Origin: Liolophura sinensis
Taxonomy: Eukaryota; Mollusca; Polyplacophora; Chitonida; Chitonidae
NCBI RefSeq assembly: GCF_032854445.1
Contig: NC_088296.1
Location: 17,909,485-17,973,484 of the forward strand
Length of the DNA stretch: 64,000 bases
Direction: 5' to 3'
The notes under the pieces were generated by a model. It was not told where the DNA came from. It did no database searches and saw nothing but the letters and a program-made list of their open reading frames with translations. Positions 1 to 10,400 of the stretch are shown in pieces. The number at the start of each line of letters is the position of its first letter. Within the stretch, counting starts at the first letter, position 1. The translations under genes were made by a program, and so were the position numbers.

Positions 1-268
1 GTGAATGCGCTGACCTACAGTTGCGTCAGCTTTGGAAAACGTGCTCATGGATGTGAAGACAATTTTGCATGGTAACTTGTTTCTTAACTGTATAAAATTG
101 AAGGAAGAGGACAATATTTAGGTATAGTCGTCATGCTACTATTGTTTTGTGGAGATGTAGTCCAATATCCCATTATATTTTGGCAACTGATATATGATTT
201 CTGGATTGTGGCACAACCAGGCTAGCCGGAATATAGAACGATAATAAGACTTCAGTATTCAGAGTTAC
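1..268. other. left flank, no gene seen
   Basis: No coding exon or repeat is recognisable. If the candidate exon at 269-359 is real, this is the following intron of the left receptor gene. Confidence 0.4.
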
Positions 269-359
269 CTTCTTTATATTTTCTGCAAAACTGATCTGTG
301 GACGAGCTGTCTTCACTGTTCGTTGTCATGGAAATTATGCTAAGCGTAGTTTGCGACCT
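269..359 (-). CDS. candidate cytoplasmic exon of the left receptor gene
   Basis: On the minus strand an acceptor (TTACGCAG) is followed by 30 open codons and a GTAACT donor after GAA-G. The exon reads RSQTTLSIISMTTNSEDSSS and then TDQFCRKYKE, a polar serine/threonine-rich stretch with no domain I recognise. The transmembrane exon upstream (4269-4456) ends in phase 0 and this candidate begins in phase 0, so the two join without breaking frame. It would be the juxtamembrane part of the cytoplasmic tail. The right-arm counterpart would lie beyond base 64000, so no comparison is possible. The assignment rests only on splice-site form, phase and position, and the polypyrimidine tract is modest. 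Confidence 0.4.
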
Positions 360-885
360 CTGCGTAAGACAGCCCACAAGAAAGGCCCTCGGTTTCTTAC
401 GTGGGTAAAGCAGAGTATATGTTTTCTTTACAATGAAAAAGTAACCATTGGGTGACAAACAGTGTAGTCAATCCATTGGTTATATATGTGTATACACATA
501 TAGTGTGCACACACCCAAGATAAAAGCTTTAGTATCTCAATGGTACAATTCATCAAATAGATAATCTGGTTAATAAATGATTATAGTGCACAAATTCCTC
601 AGCAATGGCTTGTTCACAGAGGCCTGTAATTATGTCACAATTTTATCAAATTACTAAATGTACACTTCAGTGTAGATCGGAGTCGCCGGTTCAGATCAGC
701 AATAAAATTCGTCTGATCCTAGTGAATGTTTTCGTAGATCTCCGAGCTTCTTTCTCCTCGTGGCACCTGGAGAAAAAAGATAAATCTATAAATCTGTGAC
801 ACGTGAGGATAACTTAATCTAGACATATTTCTTTTCTGTGAAAAACCAGATTTGTTCAATTCCCAGCTGAATGCTAACGTCACAC
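360..885. other. non-coding stretch before the satellite
   Basis: Unremarkable AT-rich sequence with an imperfect palindrome of TATATGTGTATACACATATA type near 481-500. No exon-like open frame with splice sites was seen. Confidence 0.4.
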
Positions 886-3665
886 GCTAACGTCACATTT
901 GTCTATCCTACACAGACGTTACATTTGTCTATCCTACACAGACGTCACATTTGTCTATCCTACACAGACGTTACATTTGTCTATCCTACGTTGACGATTA
1001 CATTTGTCTATCCTACACAGACGTCACATTTGTCTATCCTACACAGACGTTACATTTGTCTATCCTACACAGACGTCACATTTGTCTATCCTACACAGAC
1101 GTTACATTTGTCTATCCTACAAAGACGTTACATTTGTCTATCCTACACAGACGTTACATTTGTGTATCCTACGCTGACGATTACATTTGTCTATCCTACA
1201 CTGACGATTACATTTGTCTATCCTACACTGACGATTACATTTGTCTATCCTACGCTGACGATTACATTTGTCTATCCTACGCTGACGATTACATTTGTCT
1301 ATCCTACGCTGACGATTACATTTGTCTATCCTACGCTGACGATTACATTTGTCTATCCTACACAGACGTTACATTTGTCCATCCTACTCAGACGTTACAT
1401 TTGTGCATCCTACACAGACGTTACATTTGTTTATCATATCCTACACTGACGTTACATTTGTGTATCTTATGCTCACTTGACATTTGTCTATCCTACAGTC
1501 ACGTTACACTTGTCTATCCCACTCTCACGTCATATGAGTCTATCCCACGCTCACGTTACACTTGTCTATTCCACGCTCATGTTATATTTGTGTATCTTAC
1601 AGTCATGATACATTTGTCTATCATACGCTCACGTTACATTTGTCTATCCTACGCTCACGTTACATTTGTCTAGCCTATGCTCATGTGGCATTTCTTCATC
1701 CTACGGTCACGTTACACTTGTCTGTCTCACGCTCAAGTTACATATTTTTAACCCAAGCTCACGTTACATTTGTTTATTCCACGCTAATCTTATATTTCTA
1801 TATCCTACGGTCATGATACGCTTGTCTATTCTACGGTCACGTTACACTTCTCTATCCCACGCTCACGTTACATTTGTCTATCCTACACCAACGTAACATT
1901 TGTCTATTCTACACTCACGTTAAATTTGTCTATCCTACGCTCACGTTGCACTTGTCTATCCCAAGGTCATGTTAAATGTGTCTATCCCACAACTACGTTA
2001 CATTTGTCTATCTCATTTCAACGTTCCATTTGTCTGTTTCACGCTCACGTTACTCTTGTCTATTCCACGCTCTTGTTATATTTGTATATCCTACTGTCAT
2101 AATTCTTTAGTACGGAGTAAAACACCAATAAAATAAATAAATAAACAAACACGGTCATGATACATTTGTCTACCTTACGCTCACGTTGCATTTGTCTATC
2201 CTGCACCAACGTTACGTTTGTCTATCCTACACTCACGTTACACCTGTCTATTCCACGCTCTTGCTACATTTGTCTATCCTACCCTCACGTTACATTTGTC
2301 TATCGTGCGCTCACGTTACACTTGTCTATTCCAAGGTCACTTTAAATGTATCTATCCCACAACTACGTTACATTTGTCTATCTCATTCCCACGTTATATT
2401 TGTCTCTTCCACGCTCACGTTACATTTGTCTATTCCATGCTCTTGTTATATTTGTATATCCTACGGTCATAATTCTTTACTACGGAGTAGAACACCAATG
2501 AAATAAATAAACAAATACGGTCATGATACATTTGTCTATCCTACGCTCACGTTACACTTGTCTATCGTATACTCACGTTACATTTGTCTATGGTACACTC
2601 ACGTTACATTTGTCTATCCCATTCACAAGTGGCATTTGTCTATACAACGATCATGATACACTTGTCCATTCCACGCTCATATTATATTTGTATATCCTAC
2701 GGTCATGATACATTTACCTATCCTACGTTCACGTTCACGTTTGTCTGTCGTACACTCACGTTACATTTGTCTACCCTACAGTCACGTTACATTTGTCTAT
2801 CCTATGCTCACGTGGCATTTGTCTATCTTACACTCACGTTACACTTGTCTATTCCACGCTCATGTTATATTTGTGTATCCTACGGTCATGATACGTTTGT
2901 CTATCCTATGCTCACGTTACATTTGTGTATCGTACACTCACGTTACATTTGCGTACCCTACACTCACGTTACATTTGTCTGTCGTACACTCACGTTACAA
3001 TTGTTTATGGGACACTCACGTTACATTTGTCTATCCTATGCCCACGTGTCATTTGTCTATCCTACGGTCACGTTATAGTTGCCTATTCCACGCTTACGTT
3101 ACATTTGTCTACTCCACGCTCGCATTACATTTGTCTATTCCACGCTTACGTTACATTTGTCTATTCCACGCTAATGTTATATTTGTGTATCCTACGATCA
3201 TGATACATTTGTCTATCCTATGTTCACGTTACATTTGTCAATTCTACACTCACGTTACATTTGTCTATCCCACGCTCATGTTACATTTGTCTAACCCACG
3301 CTCACGTTACATTTGTCTATTCCACGCTCACGTTACACTTGTCTGTTCCACGCTTATGTTACATTGGTATATCCCACGCTCACGTTACATTTGTGTATCT
3401 TATGGTCATGATACATTTGTCTATTTTACGGTCACGTTACATTTGTCTAACCCACGCTCATGTTTCCCCTGTCTGTTCCACGCTCATGTTACCTTTGTCT
3501 ATCCTACGTTCACGCTGCATCCGTGTACCCTACGCTCATAACGCATTCGTCTATCCTACGCTCACGTTACATTCGTCTGTCCTACACTCACCTTACATTT
3601 GTCTATCCTACGCCCACGTTACATTTGTCTCTCCTACGCTCACGTTACATTTGCCTATCACAACG
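886..3665. repeat. 26/27-bp minisatellite array, about 100 units
   Basis: Tandem units of consensus ACGTTACATTTGTCTATCCT plus a variable 6-7 base linker (ACACAG, GCTGACG-type or GCTCACG-type). Linker variants are regional. An ACACAG block comes first, then a homogeneous 27-bp GCTGACGAT block near 1150-1350, then a diverged GCTCACG block to the end. Because 26 is not a multiple of 3, long overlapping open frames occur in all three forward frames and they are artefacts. The array lies just outside the left transmembrane exon, inside the presumed next intron. Confidence 0.93.
2095..2525. repeat. two SINE-tail fragments inside the minisatellite
   Basis: At 2101-2150 and 2470-2516 the array is broken by near-identical AT-rich pieces, TACGGAGTAAAACACCAAT followed by AAATAAATAAA-like sequence. 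They match the 3' tail of the common SINE in this window. The flanking satellite units are the same on both sides of each piece. One SINE-tail insertion was therefore later carried along by a duplication of about 365 bp within the array. Confidence 0.75.
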
Positions 3666-3689
3666 CTAAAATCCCCTTTTCATATCTAA

Positions 3690-4195
3690 TTCTTTGTATA
3701 TCCCACACTCACATCTTTTCTATGCTCTCATAACATTTACTGTTCCTTATACGAACATAGCATTTGTTCCTTACACTCCCATAACAGTTGCTGCTCCTTA
3801 CATTCACATAACAGTTGTTGCTCCTAACACTCACATAACAGTTGTTGCTCCTTACACTCACATAACAGTTGCTGCTCCTTACATTCACATAACAGTTGCC
3901 GCTCCTCACATTCACATAACAGTTGCTGCTACTAACACTCACATAACAGTTGTTGCTCCTTACATTCACATAACAGTTGCCGCTCCTTACATTCACATAA
4001 CAGTTGCCGCTCCTTACATTCACATAACAGTTGCCGCTCCTTACATTCACATAACAGTTGTTGCTCCTTACACTCCCATAACAGTTGCCGCTCCTTACAT
4101 TCACATAACAGTTGCCGCTCCTTACATTCACATAACAGTTGCTGCTCCTAACACTCACATAACAGTTGTTGCTCCTTACACTCATGTAGCATTTG
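3690..4195. repeat. 27-bp minisatellite, second related family
   Basis: About 15 tandem units of consensus CATTCACATAACAGTTGCCG + CTCCTTA abut the 26-bp array. The unit aligns loosely with the 26-bp unit (CACGTTACATTTGTCTATCC against CACATAACAGTTGCCGCTCC), so both probably derive from one ancestor. As 27 is a multiple of 3, both strands stay open for 150-200 codons without being genes. The inverted counterpart starts at about 63715 in the right arm. Confidence 0.92.
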
Positions 4196-4268
4196 TTTTT
4201 CCCGGTAATAACATCATTACATGTGTACCTTCATCATGCATATCATACATGTCAACATTCAGACTTAC

Positions 4269-4456
4269 CTGGGCGGAACCATAACGTGACCTGACCTCTT
4301 GCTGAAGTCTTATATACCAGCCGCGTCCCTTGACAGTGGCGATAGCAGCATACAACGTTACGACGAAGGAAATCCCCGCCAGCACACACACACCGACCAG
4401 AAGACCTTTGGATGAAGCTTCGTTGTATTTAGGCCTACCTTCGATACTAGCCGTCT
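4269..4456 (-). CDS. transmembrane exon, left copy
   Basis: 188 bases between a TTCATTGTAG acceptor and a GTAAGT donor. It encodes ETASIEGRPKYNEASSKG followed by about 23 hydrophobic residues (starting LLVGVCVLAGISFVVTLYAA) and then a basic stop-transfer stretch (KGRGWYIRLQQEVRSRYG). It enters in phase 1 and leaves in phase 0. The right-arm exon 63452-63639 is the same length and clearly homologous. The orientation predicts a type I membrane protein. Confidence 0.88.
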
Positions 4457-7400
4457 CTACAATGAAAGAAAATACAAGGTTTCTGATTGGACATTCCGCC
4501 ACAGATGAACCACAGCATTCGCCAAAAAGGCAAATAATACAGCCTGACGACAGGTACAAATTTTATACATGTGACACGAGGAGAACGCTTAATGACGTTG
4601 ATTATGCACAAGAGTAATATGTTGTATTTGTATGTTGTTGCATTTGAGTCGTCTATCTCTATCCTTGTTGTATTTGAGCCTTCTATTTCTATAAGTTACG
4701 CTGTATTTAAATCTTCTATCTCTGTACTTGTTGCTGTATTTAAGTCTTCTATCTCTATACGTGTTGTTGTATTTAAGCCTTCGATCTCTATACTTGTTGT
4801 TGTATTTAAACCTTCTATCTCTATACTTGTTGTTGTATTTAATTATACGTGTTGTTTTATTTAAGCCTTGTAATAAAACTACAATAGGCAGTTTGGTCAT
4901 TGTTAGAATTTGTGTCAGTCCTCCATGTTTGTCGGTGGACAATATTTGTAGTCAGATTTAGGGGGGGGGGGGGGGAAATACAAGTGAACAACACCTTTTA
5001 CATGTAGTGTACGTTTATATCCACCCAGCTACATGCAAAGACATGATAGAAAACCTCACCTTCTTGACAATTATCCCCCTTGTATCCAGTAGCGCAGCCA
5101 CCTTCCTCACATGTCCCGTTGACGTGGTTACACGAGATGGCTTTCTTACAGTGACATATGTACTGACATTGCTCTCCGAACCAGCCGGTCGAACATTCTG
5201 GTGTAAACAAGATCGTCAGACATTCACACCAATAATTCTATGGTGCACACGATTGGGTGATAACTCGCACTATTTTTGGATCGTCAAGGTTAAAAATGTT
5301 GATAATTAATCTCTTCTTGCCTCACCTTTGTCAAGTAGTAGACACGCAAACTTTGACAGGTTGGTACCATGCTTGGCCTTTCTTTGTAGTGCCAATTGAA
5401 TACAGCTTGGTACAGCTCAGATACTGTGTGGTACAGCTCAATATAACCGATTTTTAAAAAAAATTTTAAGAATTAAACTATAATTCTAGTATTAAAAAAC
5501 AGCCAAAACTTCGATAGTAAATATCTGGACCAAACATGAGCAAATTAAATTTCACACAATAAAACTGAGTGACAAACAATTTCATCACCTCTGTATTTTC
5601 AGCACATATACATATCACAATTTTCTCCGAACCGTCCAGCTGGGCATTCTAATATAAAGAAAGACAACGAAAACTTAGACATTAAATATCTGGACCAAAC
5701 ATGCGCAAATTCTAATAAATCTATGGATAACAAATATAGAGATCATTCTCCCGCACTGTCCGGCATTTGTCCGAACCACTGTGACACAGGACACCACAGG
5801 TATCGTACACCGAAGTCCAGTGAGTGAACGACCACTTTTGCCCCTCACCGCCACCCTTCCCTCTTCACAGAGAGTGACGTACCTGTGTTACAATATGATC
5901 CCATGTACCCTGCTTCACAGCCCAGTGCATCACATCTTCCGTCCACTTTGTTACACGACGTCAAGTTCTTGCAGTGACAAACTCCTGCACAGTTCGTCCC
6001 ATAGTTTCCGATCTCGCAGTCTGGAACAGCAAAAGAAAAGCCACAAAACATAAAATGAGGTCTTTAACCGAAGGAGGCACAATACATTCACTCTAAGGAT
6101 TCCTCCGTCGTCATATGACTGAAAAATTTGGAAGTAAGACGTTAAAACCCCAAGCATCTGCTCACTCAAACCTCACTTTGCATGGACAGAGGATTTTTGC
6201 TCACTCCCTCGCTCTCACCGTTCTTGGAGCCCTAGAAGAGACGTATGGGTCCCATTAAAGAACTCTTCCTGCCCACACTGTATAGGATAACCTGCGCTGA
6301 TATGCGTATCGCACAGACCAAACGAGTGGGAGATGGCTCTTTTCGCGCCTTTTGTATAGTCTCTAGACAGCACAGGTGCAAAACAGCGTTGTGGATATAT
6401 TTTCAGCACACGTCCGCCTAATATAATCCAGGGTGTTAGTATTCCTCACGGTTCTACCCAACGTCTAGTACATAAAAAGTTTCCCTTAAACATTTCAATC
6501 CTTGGAAATGGAACAGCCAGCAAATTTTCGGTGTCAGATCTGAGCTGTGGCACTAGTCTACCCTCTCGAAGGTAAATTAAATCTCTGTACCTTCCTGACA
6601 ATTGTCTCCCTTGAATCCCGCTTGACAATCTCCCACACACTGTCCAGTCTCCTTGTTGCAATCGATGTCCCACTGACAGTGGACACTTCCCTTCGCAGCG
6701 TTCTCCAAGCTCTCCATAACTGCAGGCTACAAAAAGAATCATAGAAAGTTGTATAAACAAAGGCAATTTCATGGGATTAAAACATATTTTCCTTCATTTT
6801 CCAGTGAGAATGATACACTTTTCTTGATGTTCAAGGGTGCAAAAGAAAATTAGCAATTTGACATCTCCAATTTGCGTTAAAATTTGTCCTTCTCTAAAAC
6901 TTGATGCAATTTCGGGCCAAACTGCCCTCTTGTAGAAAATCGATACTGTAGCCAGAGGGTATGGGTGCCGTTTTACTTTCTTGTTTTTTTTTGTATCTTT
7001 TTTTTTTGTTTGTTTGTTTGTTTTCGTATTTTTGTTCTCTTTTTTTTTTGCTTATCTTATTCATAATAAGCAAAAGTTGTGAAAAGTAAAGTCCTCGTTC
7101 TCCTCTTCTTTCTAAGCGGGTTGACACATACCAGCTGATCGTCAATTCTGTGAAAATTTCACCAGTCAATAAACAACACCTTTTACATGTAGTGTACGTT
7201 TATATCCACCCAGCTACATGCAAAGACATGATAGAAAACCTCACCTTCTTGACAATTATCTCCCTTGTATCCAGTAGCGCAGCCACCTTCATCACATGTC
7301 CCATTGACGTGGTTACACGAGATGGCTTTCTTACAGTGACATCTGTACTGACATTGCTCTCCGAACCAGCCGGTCGAACATTCTAATGTAAACAAGACGT

Positions 7401-10400
7401 ACAGACATTCAGACGAATAATTCAACCAAATCATGCACATTTTTGGATCATAAATCCCACTATTTCTGGATCGTCAAGGTTAAAAATGTCAATATTTAAA
7501 CTCTTTTTACCTTACATTTGTCAAGTAGTACACAGGGAAACTTTGACAGGTTGGTACCATGGAGGGCTATTCCTTGTAGTGCCAACTGAATACAGGTTGG
7601 TACTGCTCAGTAACAGCGTGGTACAGCTCAGTTAACAGCGTGGTACATATTGTATAACCGTTTATTTTTTATTTCATTTTTTTCCAGTATTAAACTATCA
7701 TGTAAGAATCTGATAATGAACTGTTCAATCTGCAAAAATAGCAACATATTTGGCATTTAATTGTTTCCAGTTGGTTACAGCTTCCTTTTCAGCTTTTTTG
7801 GACTAAGTGTAAAGAAATGGTTGTGTTCTCTTTGTTACATGAACGAATGTGTTACTACTTAAGAAACTGACTTTCAGGGTGCTGGTGCCAGGGGGTGGAG
7901 GGGGGGGGGGGGCAGGAGGCTGGTGGTCATGGCAGTACCACTTAGTTGCGAACCAACTTGCAGCAAGTGGTATGGGTGTTTACTTATTTATTTATTTGAT
8001 TGGTGTTTTACGTCGTACTCAAGAATATTTCACTTATACGACGGCAGCCAGCATTATGGTGGGTGGAAACCGGGCAGAGCCCGGGGGAAACCCACGACCA
8101 TCGGCAGGTTGGTGTCAGACCTTCCCACTTACGGCCGGAAGCCAGCATGAGTTAGACTTGAACGTAATGGGTGTTGACAGGGTTTAATGTCGTAAGATGT
8201 CCAATATGCATAACAGCCTTATTTACAAAATTTGACCTGTACCTTTTTTTTTGAATATGATTTCATGCTAACATAGGTGAAAATAGTTTCCTACGTGTTG
8301 CACTCCACCCCCACCCCACCCCTACTGCCTATTCTCCTCATTGACTGGCACGACATGTATATATTATTTTTACCATTGGTTAATACACGCTCATATAATA
8401 TTCCGCCAAAACATGACGCTAACGTACGAAAGCAAAGCTACGTCAGGCTCTGAAAGTAATATTCCAAGTTCACCAGAAAATACTTTACACCTCAATCTAA
8501 TGCCCAACGCGATTACGTGCGTTTATTTTATTCCATTTATCTCCCTTTGTGTGGTCTCTGACGTCTGCTTCTCTGTAAACAGATATGAACGACAGAAAAA
8601 CATCAATGTATCCTAGCTCGCTGCATAACGTTACACAGTCTTCACCAACACACACTTCTATCACAGGGTGGCCCTTTGTATCCCGCTTCACGGCCCAATG
8701 TCACATCAAATATGACTTCCCTCTATCACAAGAAGACCCTTGGTATCCCTCATACGAACCATATCAAATGTGATTTCCCTTTATCTCAAAATGCCCCTTG
8801 GTATCCCATTTAACAACTCATTGAGTCACGGTCTACATCAAATGTGACCTACCTCTATCACAAGAAGACCCCTAATATCCCGTTTCACGACCCAATTTGT
8901 CACTGCACACAACAAATGTGACCTACCTCTATCACACAAAAACCCGTGGTATCCCGCCTCACAGCCCAGTGTGTCACACCATCCGTACACCTTGTTACAC
9001 GACGCCGAGTTCTTACAGTGACAAATTCTTTCACAGTTCCTCCCGTAACTTCCGGTCTCGCATTCTGGAGCATTAACAAGAACACGATTTTCTTTTACAT
9101 GGTCGAACTAAAGTAACATTAAGAAGATAATCAGCAAATTGCAGACTGTCGAGTGCTTCCTCCACCAATCACCAATATGTTGGCCGCCGTTGTACAAGTG
9201 AAATATTTATGAGCATAAGGCGCAAAATAAAGTAAATTATATCAAATAAATACATAAATAAATACATAAAGAGAATATAACGTATGCCGAATCTCGATTT
9301 GTGACTATTGTGGGTTATTTTTTTGTCTGGTTTTAATCTCCTTGAACCAGTCTACAAGGTACCTTCTTGGCAGCTGTCTCCTTTAAATCCATCAGCGCAT
9401 CCCTGTGAGTCACATGATCCGTTGGCATGGTTACATGAGGCTATGTTTTCACAGTGACAACTGTACTCACAATTTTCTCCGAACCGTCCAGCTGAACATT
9501 CTAATATAAAGAAAGACAACGAAAACTTAGACATTGAATATCTGGACCAAACATGCGCAAATTCTAATAAATCTATGGATAACAAATACAGAGATCATTC
9601 TCCCGCACTGTCCGGCATTTGTCCGAACCACTGTGACACAGGACACCACAGGTAATGTACACCGAAGTCCAGTGTGTGAACGACCACTTTTGCCCGTCAC
9701 CGCCACCCCTCCCTCTTCACAGAGAGTGACGTACCTGTGTTACAATATGATCCCATGTACCCTGCTTCACAGCCCAGTGCATCACATCTTCCGTCCACTT
9801 TGTTACACGACGTCAAGTTCTTGCAGTGACAAACTCCTGCACAGTTCGTCCCATAGTTTCCGATCTGGCAATCTGGAACAGGAAAAGAAAAACCACAAAA
9901 CATAAAATGAGGTCTTTAACCGAAGGAGGCACAATACATTCACTCTAAGGATTCCTCCGTCGTCATATGACTGAAAAATTTGGAAGTAAGACGTTAAAAC
10001 CCCAAGCATTTGCTCACTGAAACCTCACTTTGCACGGACAGAGGATTTTTGCTCACTCCCTCGCTCTCACCGTTCTTGGAGCCCTAGAAGAGACGTATGG
10101 GTCCCATTAAAGAACTCTTCCTGCCCACACTGTATAGGATAACCTGCGCTGATGCAAAACAGCGTTGTGGATATATTTTCAGCACACGTCCGCCTAATAT
10201 AATCCAGGGTGTTAGTATTCCTCACGGTTCTACCCAACGTCTAGTACATAAAAAGGTTCCCTTAAACATTTCAATCCTTGGAAATGGAACAGCCAGCAAA
10301 TTTTCGGTGTCAGATCTGAGCTGTGGCACTAGTCTACCCTCTCGAAGGTAAATTAAATCTCTGTACCTTCCTGACAATTGTCTCCTTTGAATCCCGCTTG

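Noticed and set aside
871-3689. Long open frames (up to 278 codons) rich in Tyr, Ser, His
   Set aside because: They are readings of a 26-bp tandem repeat in several frames at once. No splice context and no domain.
886-4195. CRISPR array
   Set aside because: Units are directly tandem with no unique spacers, and the genome is eukaryotic.
3694-4284. 196- and 158-codon frames on opposite strands
   Set aside because: The 27-bp repeat unit is a multiple of three, so both strands stay open by chance.
4962-4974. Poly-G and poly-C tracts (also about 7899, 16124, 27943, 50759) as biological signals
   Set aside because: Simple homopolymers. They are prone to length errors and not shared in position between the arms.
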